Below the pieces are notes generated by a model. It was not told the DNA's origin and searched no databases. It saw only the letters and a list, made by a program, of their open reading frames with translations. Below, piece by piece: positions 16,880-24,701 of a stretch of DNA of 64,000 nt; the stretch's first letter is position 1; every line of letters starts with the position of its first letter. This stretch comes from CAIXQW01 sp046049675 (GTDB lineage Bacteria; Bacteroidota; Bacteroidia; Chitinophagales; Chitinophagaceae), in assembly GCA_046049675.1 (NCBI GenBank), contig JBJORA010000010.1, positions 11,100-75,099 on the forward strand. The letters run 5' to 3'. A program made the translations under genes and the position numbers.

Positions 16880-17935
16880 CTACCCTTTCTTATTCACCTC
16901 ACTAACACCATGTATATCCAGCAACCTTTTGGGATTGCGGCCATCTAATACTTTGGTGAAGGTTTCGTTTGGCTTTACAAGAGTTTCGTAGTGACCTTGG
17001 TTAATTACGCTGTGGCGACTTACGGTAACAGGGCCTTCAATAGTCCAATCTGCTGTGTTCTTTGTTTCAAAGCGGCAGGTATTGCATATCCAACCTGTTT
17101 TGCCGTCTTTGGCTTGCGCTACTTCGCCCCACTCGTCTTTGCGAGCCGTTACGCGCAGTACATTGTCGCCGCGGTTCCACAGTACTACTTCACCGCAACA
17201 TTTGTCGCAATTGCGATGGGCATTTACGGGATTTGTAAACCATACACGGTTCTTAAATCTAAATGTTTTATCAGTAAGCGCGCCAACTGGGCAAACATCT
17301 ATAACATTACCAATTTTATCGTTTTGCAAGCTTTGCTCAATATAGGTTGCAATTTCTGCATGGTCGCCGCGCTGCAATACACCGTGCTTGCGTTCGCCTT
17401 CGCCTACTTGGTCGGCAGTGTATACACAACGGTAGCAGAGGATGCAGCGGTTCATGTGTAGTTTAATGTACGGACCAATATCTATTGGGTCAAAAGTGCG
17501 TCGGCCAAATTCGTAACGGGTGCCTTGCGCGCCATGCTCATAGCCAAGGTCTTGCAAGTGACACTCGCCTGCTTGGTCGCATATTGGGCAATCAAGCGGA
17601 TGGTTGAGCAATAAAAATTCGACCACACCAGCGCGAGCTGCTGGAACTTTTTCGCTGGTAATATTTTTTACTTCCATACCGTCCATAACAGTTGTGCGGC
17701 AACTTGCCACCAACTTTGGCATAGGACGAGGATCCTTTTCGCTACCCTTGCTTACTTCGCATAAACAAGTACGGCATTTACCGCCGCTGCCATCTAGTTT
17801 GCTATAATAGCACATGGCAGGAGGCGTTACATCACCGCCTATTTGTCGTGCAGCTTCAAGTATGGTTGTACCAGGTGCTACATCTATAGTAATATTATCA
17901 ATCGTAACCTTAAAGGTTTGTGGTGAATCGCTCAT
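16880..17935 (-). CDS. nuoG: NADH-quinone oxidoreductase subunit G, short form (Fe-S only)
   Basis: 351 residues from the ATG at 17935 (MSDSPQTFKVTIDN). [2Fe-2S] ferredoxin domain with cysteines in AMCYYSKLDGSGGKCRTCLCEV and ASC. The His-Cys3 [4Fe-4S] site follows (HPLDCPICDQAGECHLQDLG), then CILCYRCV ... DVCPVGAL for the next cluster, and finally CDKCC ... WICNTCRFE. It ends there: the large molybdopterin-type domain of enterobacterial NuoG (about 900 residues) is absent, as usual in Bacteroidota. It carries electrons through complex I. No other nuo gene is in the window; the frame is intact and has a good promoter. Confidence 0.92.
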   Translation of the reverse strand: MSDSPQTFKVTIDNITIDVAPGTTILEAARQIGGDVTPPAMCYYSKLDGSGGKCRTCLCEVSKGSEKDPRPMPKLVASCRTTVMDGMEVKNITSEKVPAARAGVVEFLLLNHPLDCPICDQAGECHLQDLGYEHGAQGTRYEFGRRTFDPIDIGPYIKLHMNRCILCYRCVYTADQVGEGERKHGVLQRGDHAEIATYIEQSLQNDKIGNVIDVCPVGALTDKTFRFKNRVWFTNPVNAHRNCDKCCGEVVLWNRGDNVLRVTARKDEWGEVAQAKDGKTGWICNTCRFETKNTADWTIEGPVTVSRHSVINQGHYETLVKPNETFTKVLDGRNPKRLLDIHGVSEVNKKG

Positions 17936-17952
17936 GTGATCTACTATAGCTG

Positions 17953-17983
17953 CAAATATAAGGGATAAGACCATGTGCAACAA
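17953..17983 (-). promoter_or_regulatory. Promoter of nuoG
   Basis: On the minus strand TTG (17983-17981), 20 bp, TATATTTG (17960-17953). The leader to the ATG at 17935 would be about 13 nt. It is divergent from the ALDH7 promoter. Confidence 0.65.
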
Positions 17984-18053
17984 GTACAGCTGCCATGGCT
18001 TGCAGATTGGCTATAGATAAGATCATTTTCTGCATAAGTTCACTTGTTGTTTT

Positions 18054-18084
18054 ACGGGCAAGGCAGCCCGATTGCCTATCTTTG
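18054..18084 (+). promoter_or_regulatory. Promoter of the ALDH7 gene
   Basis: TTG (18054-18056), 20 bp, TATCTTTG (18077-18084). Transcription from here would give a leader of about 33 nt before the ATG at 18122. It also argues against coding sequence upstream of that ATG. Confidence 0.65.
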
Positions 18085-18121
18085 CGGCCTTACAAAAAGC
18101 ACCACAACTGCAACTATTTTT

Positions 18122-19648
18122 ATGCAAAAAGAATTAAAGGCATTAGGCATCAACAAACTCAACAATGGCACTAGCACAGGCTTAAAAGCTTTGGCAAGCA
18201 AAGGCGAAGTGCTTCATAGCTATAGTCCGGTAGACGGCAGCCTCATTGGTAGTGTGTATAGTACAAAAACTAGCGACTACAATAAAGTAATAGAAACAGC
18301 GCGCGCAGCCCAAGTAGAATGGCAAAAAATGCCTGCTCCAAAGCGTGGCGAAATTGTTCGTCAAATGGGCGAAGAATTGCGTGCTAATAAAGATGCCCTT
18401 GGCAAACTTGTTAGTTACGAAATGGGTAAAAGCCTGCAAGAAGGTCTGGGCGAGGTGCAAGAAATGATAGACATCTGCGACTTCGCAGTAGGCTTAAGCC
18501 GTCAATTATATGGCTTAACAATGCACAGCGAGCGCCCGCAACATCGCATGTACGAGCAGTGGCATCCGTTGGGTGTTGTAGGTATTATAAGTGCCTTTAA
18601 TTTTCCAGTAGCCGTTTGGAGTTGGAATAGTGCCATCGCATGGATTTGCGGTAATGTATGTGTATGGAAGCCAAGCGAAAAAACACCGCTAAGTGCAGTG
18701 GCTTGTCAAAACATTGTAGCCAAAGTGCTTAAGAAGAATAATGTACCTGAAGGTGTATGTTGTTTAATTAACGGCGGCCGCGAACTTGGTAAAATGCTCA
18801 GCGCAGATACACGCGTGCCACTCATAAGTGCTACTGGTAGTACTCGCATGGGTAAAGCTGTTGCGCAAACTGTAGGAGCACGTTTGGGCAAGAGTTTATT
18901 GGAGCTTGGCGGTAACAATGCCATCATCATTACAGAAAATGCCGATTTAGATATGTCGTTGATTGGTTGTGTATTTGGTGCGGTTGGTACGGCTGGTCAG
19001 CGTTGTACGACTACACGCCGCCTTATTATTCACGAAAAAGTTTACAATAAGTTCAAAGAAAAATTGGCAAATGCTTACAAGCAACTGCGCATTGGAAACC
19101 CGCTAGATCAAAAGAATCATGTAGGTCCATTGATTGATAAAGAAGCGGTAGCGATGTACAGCCAAGCCATTGAAGCGGCAAAAGCACAAGGCGGTAAAGT
19201 TTTAGTAGAAGGTGGTATTTTAAAAGGCAAAAATTACGATAGCGGTTGCTATGTAAAGCCATGCATCATTGAAGCAAAGAATAATATGGCAATCGTGCAG
19301 CATGAAACGTTTGCACCGATTTTATACATCATGAAGTATAAAACGCTTGATGAAGCAATTGCGATGCAAAACGATGTGCCGCAAGGTTTAAGCAGCGCCA
19401 TCATGACCTTAAACGTACGCGAAGCAGAGCAGTTCTTAAGTGCAGCTGGTAGCGACTGTGGTATTGCCAATGTAAACATTGGTACAAGCGGCGCAGAAAT
19501 TGGTGGTGCATTTGGCGGCGAGAAAGAAACAGGTGGTGGCCGCGAAAGTGGTAGCGATAGCTGGAAAGCATATATGCGTCGTCAGACAAATACAATCAAC
19601 TATGGTAATAGCTTGCCTTTGGCGCAAGGTATTAAGTTTGATTTGTAG
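18122..19648 (+). CDS. Aldehyde dehydrogenase, ALDH7 (alpha-aminoadipic semialdehyde dehydrogenase) type
   Basis: 508 residues from the ATG at 18122. Catalytic Glu261 in LLELGGNN and nucleophile Cys295 in GTAGQRCTTTRR; NAD-binding WKPSEKTPL and SATGSTRMG are in place. The N-terminus (LGINKLNNGTSTG) and the QWHPLGVVGIISAFNFPVAVW stretch match the ALDH7A1/AmaB subfamily, which oxidises L-2-aminoadipate 6-semialdehyde to aminoadipate in lysine breakdown, and related aldehydes. Some open sequence precedes the ATG in frame, but it overlaps the promoter. No other lysine-catabolic gene is adjacent. Confidence 0.9.
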   Translation: MQKELKALGINKLNNGTSTGLKALASKGEVLHSYSPVDGSLIGSVYSTKTSDYNKVIETARAAQVEWQKMPAPKRGEIVRQMGEELRANKDALGKLVSYEMGKSLQEGLGEVQEMIDICDFAVGLSRQLYGLTMHSERPQHRMYEQWHPLGVVGIISAFNFPVAVWSWNSAIAWICGNVCVWKPSEKTPLSAVACQNIVAKVLKKNNVPEGVCCLINGGRELGKMLSADTRVPLISATGSTRMGKAVAQTVGARLGKSLLELGGNNAIIITENADLDMSLIGCVFGAVGTAGQRCTTTRRLIIHEKVYNKFKEKLANAYKQLRIGNPLDQKNHVGPLIDKEAVAMYSQAIEAAKAQGGKVLVEGGILKGKNYDSGCYVKPCIIEAKNNMAIVQHETFAPILYIMKYKTLDEAIAMQNDVPQGLSSAIMTLNVREAEQFLSAAGSDCGIANVNIGTSGAEIGGAFGGEKETGGGRESGSDSWKAYMRRQTNTINYGNSLPLAQGIKFDL

Positions 19649-19752
19649 TAATAGTAGTACAAAGTTCCCCATTAGGTTTTCGCATAGTGCCACAAGGATT
19701 TTTATTCAACCGCAAAGGAAATAGAGTGTGATTTGTCGACAGCAAATTGATA

Positions 19753-19823
19753 AGGGGCTTTAGCCCTGCCTTCTTAGATCGATATAAAAATTGGCAAAAG
19801 GCATCAGAGGGGCTTTAGCCCTG
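19753..19823. repeat. Pair of 16-bp hairpin repeats, 55 bp apart (left of symporter)
   Basis: AGGGGCTTTAGCCCTG occurs at 19753-19768 and 19808-19823, start-to-start distance 55 bp. Each can fold as GGGC-TTTA-GCCC. The second copy continues with ATTTGTTATAAATTA. The same pair with the same period recurs at 21369-21439. No gene lies in 19649-19878. Confidence 0.85.
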
Positions 19824-19878
19824 ATTTGTTATAAATTACGCCTGCCACATTATGCGTAACTATTTTACAAGTAAACCT

Positions 19879-21153
19879 TTATGCGTGTTCAACAAATTCA
19901 TGAACCTTGCTAGGTTTATGTTCGTTATCACCCTCCCACTTACTTACCGCACTTGTAGCAAGGGCATTGCCCAATACATTGGTACCACTTCTAAACATAT
20001 CGCAGAAATGGTCTATTGGTAAAATAATAGCGATGCCTTCTGGCGGAATATTAAACATAGCACATGTAGCTGTTACCACCACTAAACTTGCGCGCGGTAC
20101 ACCAGCAACACCTTTGCTCGTAAGCATTAATACGAGCAACATTGTTAGTTGCTCTGGCAAGGTCATCGGTACTTTGTAGGCTTGCGCAATGGCTACACTT
20201 GCGAAGGTCATATACATCATACTGCCGTCTAAATTGAAGCTATAGCCGAGTGGCAAAATGAAACTGACGATCTTGTTATTACAACCAAAACGTTCGAGTT
20301 CTTCGCTGAGTTTAGGTAATACGGCCTCGCTGCTTGTGGTGCTAAATGCAATGATAATCGGTTGTACAATACGCTGTAATAGCGTGCCCAGCCTCTTTCC
20401 TAAAATGAGATAACCTGCAGCAAGTAGAATTGCCCATAGTGTAAGAATGCCGCAGATAAAATAATAAAAGTAAGTGCCATAGAATTTTGCAATCTCACTC
20501 ATGTTTTTAGTAGCTGCCAATGCAGCCATTGCGCCAAATACACCAACTGGTGCAAACTTCATCACATAAGTAACCATCTTTAGTACGATATCACTTAAGC
20601 TGTGCAAACCTTTTACAATTGGCTTGGCATAGTCGCCAATGCTTGCACATGCTAAGCCGAAGAAAATACTAAATACAACAATTTGCAAGATTTCGTTACT
20701 CGCCAAAGCTTGAATAACGCTTTTAGGAAACACGTGTTCAACAAAGTTTTCCAAACTAAAGCCCTTGGTTTTTTCAAGTAAATCTTTGGCTTCGTCCATA
20801 TTGGCTTTACTCAAATCTATTTGTGCGCCAGGCTGGCCGATGTTTACATAAAGTAAGCCAATCAATAAACTGATCAAGCTTGCAGTTATAAACCACAGCA
20901 TCGCTTTGCCACCTACTCTGCCAATCGTTTTTGTATCACCAAGTTTGGCAATGCCCACCACCAAGGTACTCAATACAAGCGGTGCAATAATCATCTGAAC
21001 CAGCAAGATGAATATTTTACTAAGCAGCTTAATATTTTTTGCAAATACTGCCGCTGTTTCTTTGCTATAGCTATGTTGAACGATGGTGCCAGCAATAATG
21101 CCAAGCACCATTGCGCCAATAATGTAGACGAGAAACTTTATATTTTTATTCAT
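19879..21153 (-). CDS. Dicarboxylate/amino acid:cation symporter (DAACS family)
   Basis: About 424 residues from the ATG at 21153 (MNKNIKFLVYIIGAMVLGII), which fits the family N-terminus; an upstream ATG at 21222 adds a 23-residue hydrophobic leader. Family motifs: the serine-rich hairpin AFSTTSSEAVLPK (HP1), PLGYSFNLDGSMMYM (TM7, NLDGS for the NxDGT Na+ site), the SKGVAGVPRASLVV HP2 loop and DHFCDMFRSGTNVLGN (TM8, the conserved DRFRTxxN segment). It imports glutamate, aspartate or C4-dicarboxylates with Na+ or H+; specificity is uncertain because the TM8 Arg region departs from consensus. Both sides carry the same paired repeat. Confidence 0.92.
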   Translation of the reverse strand: MNKNIKFLVYIIGAMVLGIIAGTIVQHSYSKETAAVFAKNIKLLSKIFILLVQMIIAPLVLSTLVVGIAKLGDTKTIGRVGGKAMLWFITASLISLLIGLLYVNIGQPGAQIDLSKANMDEAKDLLEKTKGFSLENFVEHVFPKSVIQALASNEILQIVVFSIFFGLACASIGDYAKPIVKGLHSLSDIVLKMVTYVMKFAPVGVFGAMAALAATKNMSEIAKFYGTYFYYFICGILTLWAILLAAGYLILGKRLGTLLQRIVQPIIIAFSTTSSEAVLPKLSEELERFGCNNKIVSFILPLGYSFNLDGSMMYMTFASVAIAQAYKVPMTLPEQLTMLLVLMLTSKGVAGVPRASLVVVTATCAMFNIPPEGIAIILPIDHFCDMFRSGTNVLGNALATSAVSKWEGDNEHKPSKVHEFVEHA

Positions 21154-21368
21154 TGACGATTCGAATTGCTTTGCTGCGCTGGTAAAGATTGCCAAAGCAG
21201 AAACTAGCGCAAGATAAGCCATTAGCGCCTTTCGTACGACTGAAAGCTAAATGCAAGACCAAGAGATTATTGCATAAAGTGGCTCAGAGATTTCACAAAG
21301 TGGCTCAAAGTTAGAATGGCAAAATTGCTTTTATTCTGAACAACTATATATACAGGATAATCCAAAAA

Positions 21369-21439
21369 AGGGGCTTTAGCCCTGTCATCTTACTAGAACG
21401 CATGCGTTCAAAAGGTAAACAAGAGGGACTTTAGCCCTG
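21369..21439. repeat. Pair of 16-bp hairpin repeats, 55 bp apart (right of symporter)
   Basis: AGGGGCTTTAGCCCTG at 21369-21384 and AGGGACTTTAGCCCTG at 21424-21439, again 55 bp start to start. Between them GAACGCATGCGTTC (21396-21409) is a perfect 14-bp palindrome. TCTTA follows shortly after the hairpin in the first copy of each pair and in the last copy. The 21223-21485 spacer has no other content. Confidence 0.85.
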
Positions 21440-21484
21440 ATGTCTTAAAAACACAAACCTAATTTGAAACGCAAGCCCTAAAAC

Positions 21485-21519
21485 AAAAAAAATCCCCAGC
21501 CGAAGTACGACTGAGGATT
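21485..21519 (-). terminator. Rho-independent terminator after rpsP
   Basis: On the minus strand AATCCTCAGTC - 7 nt - GGCTGGGGATT (11 bp with G-U pairs; plus-strand arms 21509-21519 and 21491-21501), followed by TTTTTTGTTT. Confidence 0.92.
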
Positions 21520-21542
21520 TTTGAAAAACTTAATTGGTTGAA

Positions 21543-22082
21543 TTATTCAGCAGCAGGTGCTTCACCTTCTGCGGCAGGAGCCTCAGCAGCAGGTGCTTCA
21601 GCTACTGGTTCAGCAGCAACCTCTTCAGCAGGAGCAGCTTCTTCAGCAGCAGGTGTTTCTTCTACCTTCTTAACGACTACAGCTTGTGCAGCAGCACGCT
21701 CAGCAGCTTTTGCTTTCTTATGATTCTCGCGGTTTTCGCTCACTGTTTTCTCGTGAGTTTCGTTCCACTTGTCAAATTTTTCCATCGCCGTTTTCTCGTC
21801 GAACAAACCAAGCTTAACGCCACGCATAAGGTGCTTCAAGAACTTTACGCCTTTGAAACTCAAAATACGATCTGCTGTATCTGTTGGTTGTGCGCCATTT
21901 TGTAGCCAATGTAAGGCACGGTCGCGGTTAAGTTCAATCGTTGCAGGTACAGTCAATGGATTGTATGTGCCAAGTTTTTCAATAAACTTACCATCACGCT
22001 TTACAGTACTGTTTGCTACTACGATGAAATAGAATGGGCGTTTTTTTCCGCCGTGGCGTTGAAGCCTAATTTTGGTTGCCAT
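21543..22082 (-). CDS. rpsP: 30S ribosomal protein S16 with long acidic tail
   Basis: 179 residues. The S16 core is residues 1 to about 85 (MATKIRLQRHGGKKRPFYFIV, LGTYNPL, ALHWLQNGAQPTDTADRIL). A lysine-rich linker follows, then a tail of roughly 50 residues made almost only of A, E, P and V (repeats of the APAAE/EAPAAE kind). Such tails are common on Bacteroidota S16 and are probably disordered on the ribosome surface. Its usual partners rimM and trmD sit about 9 kb away (30.4-31.6 kb). A TAGTTTTG box on the minus strand around 22130 may drive it. It ends at a strong terminator. Confidence 0.97.
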   Translation of the reverse strand: MATKIRLQRHGGKKRPFYFIVVANSTVKRDGKFIEKLGTYNPLTVPATIELNRDRALHWLQNGAQPTDTADRILSFKGVKFLKHLMRGVKLGLFDEKTAMEKFDKWNETHEKTVSENRENHKKAKAAERAAAQAVVVKKVEETPAAEEAAPAEEVAAEPVAEAPAAEAPAAEGEAPAAE

Positions 22083-22378
22083 TTTTTAATAAAAATTAAT
22101 ATGGTTGTGAATAAAAAGTTTGCAAAACTAGCTCAATTCGCTCGTATTTCCTTGCTTTTGCCTCCCTAATACCTGCTTCCCTCGCCTGATAATGCTCAAT
22201 ATAATGTGCATAATTGCCTATCAGAGCCACCAACCGGCAAGCTTTTAACCTGCGATAAACAGTACAAAGATACCCTATTTACCACAAATTGCTAAAGCAA
22301 ACGTGTTCGTGCACATACGAACGAGCAATCAATTCGCAGCGGCAAAATGCAAGGCAAAGCGTAGATTTGCAGCGCAAA

Positions 22379-23356
22379 ATGAAAAACGTACACGAAAGCA
22401 TTATTGATACTATTGGCAATACGCCCCTAGTTCGCCTTAAAAGTATCGCCAAAGATTTTCCATGCCCTGTCTATGCCAAGGTAGAATACTTCAATCCTGG
22501 TAACAGCATTAAAGATCGTTTGGCACTTAAGCTTATTCGTGATGCAGAAGCTGCTGGTAAACTAAAACCAGGTGGCACTATTGTAGAATGTACAAGTGGC
22601 AATACTGGTATGGGCTTAGCATTAGCTGCAACAGCTTTGGGCTACCAATGTGTTTTTACTATGAGTAGTAAAATGAGCCAAGAAAAAGTAGATATCCTAC
22701 GTGCAATGGGTGCGGAAGTGCATATTTGCCCTGTTGACGTTCCTGCTGATGATCCGCGCAGCTACTACAAAGTTGCAGAGCGCATAGCCAAGGAGCGCGA
22801 TGGCTGGTTGCCAGATCAGTATAATAATCTAAGCAATAGACAAGCGCACTACGAAAGCACAGGTCCTGAACTTTGGGAACAGACCGATGGTAAAATCACT
22901 GCGCTTGTTGTAAGCACTGGCACTGGTGGCTCGCTTTGTGGTACAAGTAAATACCTGATGGAGAAAAATCCAAACTTCAAAAGTTATGGTATTGATCCAG
23001 AAGGTAGCCTATTGAAGCATTGGTTCGATACTGGCGAAATTGATGAAAGCCTCGTTACTGTCTATATGGTAGAAGGTATGGGCGAAGATTTCTTGCCAGA
23101 TAATTACGATCGCGACGTTATCAGTCACATGGAAACTGTGCCAGACAAAGAAAGCATTTTGATGTGTCGTCGTTTGGCGCGCGAAGAAGGCTTGTTTTGC
23201 GGAAGCAGCGCAGGTGCTGCTGTGCAAGGCCTTTTACAACTCAAAGATAAATTTACCAAAGACGATTTTGTGGTAGTTATTCTTCACGACCACGGTAGCC
23301 GCTATGTTGGTAAAGTATACAATGATAATTGGATGAAGGAAAAAGGTTTTATGTAA
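22379..23356 (+). CDS. PLP-dependent cystathionine beta-synthase/cysteine synthase
   Basis: 325 residues from the ATG at 22379, 9 nt after a TAGATTTG box; open sequence upstream is not coding-like. Schiff-base Lys45 in PGNSIKDR, the substrate-binding CTSGNTGMG loop and the phosphate-binding STGTGGS loop are present. The stretch EGMGEDFLPDNYD and the C-terminus YNDNWMKEKGFM resemble cystathionine beta-synthase rather than plain CysK, but there is no C-terminal CBS regulatory domain. It makes cystathionine from serine and homocysteine, or cysteine from acetylserine. Convergent with the VWA gene at a 20-bp gap. Confidence 0.9.
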   Translation: MKNVHESIIDTIGNTPLVRLKSIAKDFPCPVYAKVEYFNPGNSIKDRLALKLIRDAEAAGKLKPGGTIVECTSGNTGMGLALAATALGYQCVFTMSSKMSQEKVDILRAMGAEVHICPVDVPADDPRSYYKVAERIAKERDGWLPDQYNNLSNRQAHYESTGPELWEQTDGKITALVVSTGTGGSLCGTSKYLMEKNPNFKSYGIDPEGSLLKHWFDTGEIDESLVTVYMVEGMGEDFLPDNYDRDVISHMETVPDKESILMCRRLAREEGLFCGSSAGAAVQGLLQLKDKFTKDDFVVVILHDHGSRYVGKVYNDNWMKEKGFM

Positions 23357-23376
23357 AGCCTTGTTCGCACACAATA

Positions 23377-24582
23377 TTATTCAAACGTATAACCCTTTGC
23401 AATAGCTTGCTGCTTAATGGCATCTACAAGGGCACTGCCTAAACTTTGTTGACCATCTCTAGTATTGTCAAGTCTTTTTTGTTCAGCGATATGCTGCTCT
23501 CGTAAAGTAACTAAGCGGCCAATTTCTCTATTAATACTATCGCGTTGCGCATAGTTGTGTTGAATAATTATTTTGCGCTCTTCAACTGTTTTGCGTTTTA
23601 GTTGCTCTGGAAGTTCATCTTCTTTTAGTTTTTCAACTTCCGATACGATCACTGTGCCATCTTTACTCACAGCTTTGCTCGTAACGTCCCAAGTTGCAGT
23701 ATTATCCTGATAGGTTCTGCTCTTAGATTTTACAGCAATACGTTGGTAGTAGCCAGCTTTGTTTTCGGTGTAATTGCCAGCATCTTGTACTTGCACATTT
23801 TTTTCGGCCACTCTACCCTGTGCACCATAACCCCAATAGGTATTGTTGAGCATAGCATTTAGTTGTTCTAGTGTTGCGTCGTACGGTGTTGTATAGTGCT
23901 TAGCAACTATATTACTATTGATGCTTAAATATTTACCCTTACCACGCTGTGCGCCATCCTGCCAATAGGTTGTGATGCCGGTACTGTTGTCGCCGCAATG
24001 CACAGTATTTACAATGATGTATTTCTGAGTAGCCTTAAGGCAGCTTTGCTTATAGTCTACCGACCCTTGATTAAATGGCTCATTGCCAGCTACAATAATT
24101 GTTTTGTATTGATCGTCATCTTGCAGCCACTGCAACTCATTTACGCTGTTAGCTATCACTGCACCACAATATTCTTCGCCACCATTTGTTTGTAATTCAA
24201 ATAGTTTTTGACTCACTACATCTAAATCGCTTGTGAAATCTAGCACACGGCGTACATAATTGTTTGCCGGTGAATGCGTGCTTTTACCATAATCGTAAAT
24301 GGCAATTTGTATCATAGGTGCTTTGCCTTGTTTGGTTGCAGCGCTAATTGTACTCACCACAGACCATAGTTCACTTTTTGCTTGGGCAATAAGGCCATCC
24401 ATACTGCTGCTTACATCTAGTAGCAAAGCAATTTGAATCACATTGTCTTTTTGTGGTGGAGCATTTGGCTCAGGGGCATTTGCAACTTGCATTTGTGCAG
24501 GTTTTTGACCACCTGGTTGAACGGCATAAACGAAAAATGTGGTGAGTACTGCCGCTGCAGATAATAGTTGAAACTTCTTCAT
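23377..24582 (-). CDS. Exported VWA-domain protein
   Basis: 401 residues. N-terminal signal-like helix (about 4-20), a P/A/Q-rich linker, and a von Willebrand A domain (about 48-250) with an intact MIDAS motif DVSSSM (Asp56, Ser58, Ser60). The domain contains AIYDYGK and TNGGEEYCG, the form seen in Bacteroidota proteins of unknown role. The C-terminal third (about 300-401) is charged and helical (EERKIIIQHNYAQRDSINREIG), likely a coiled coil. Probably periplasmic or envelope-attached; it binds a partner through Mg2+ at the MIDAS. No MoxR-type AAA gene is nearby, so it is not a classic MoxR-VWA pair. Confidence 0.8.
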   Translation of the reverse strand: MKKFQLLSAAAVLTTFFVYAVQPGGQKPAQMQVANAPEPNAPPQKDNVIQIALLLDVSSSMDGLIAQAKSELWSVVSTISAATKQGKAPMIQIAIYDYGKSTHSPANNYVRRVLDFTSDLDVVSQKLFELQTNGGEEYCGAVIANSVNELQWLQDDDQYKTIIVAGNEPFNQGSVDYKQSCLKATQKYIIVNTVHCGDNSTGITTYWQDGAQRGKGKYLSINSNIVAKHYTTPYDATLEQLNAMLNNTYWGYGAQGRVAEKNVQVQDAGNYTENKAGYYQRIAVKSKSRTYQDNTATWDVTSKAVSKDGTVIVSEVEKLKEDELPEQLKRKTVEERKIIIQHNYAQRDSINREIGRLVTLREQHIAEQKRLDNTRDGQQSLGSALVDAIKQQAIAKGYTFE

Positions 24583-24701
24583 GATAACTTATTTGATTTA
24601 GAGTAGGATGCATGCATGCTTTGCATTCCATAAGCGTTATATTCATTTTAACATTTTTAGGCAAGCAACCTTGTGTGGATTACTTTTGCGAGTAATAGCA
24701 T

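Noticed and set aside
16880..17935. NuoG as a truncated pseudogene
   Set aside because: The short form without the molybdopterin-type domain is normal in Bacteroidota, all cluster cysteines are present and the frame is intact.
21538..21905. Antisense Ser/Ala/Phe/Cys-rich frames over rpsP
   Set aside because: Mirror of the A/E/P-rich S16 tail; no conserved features.
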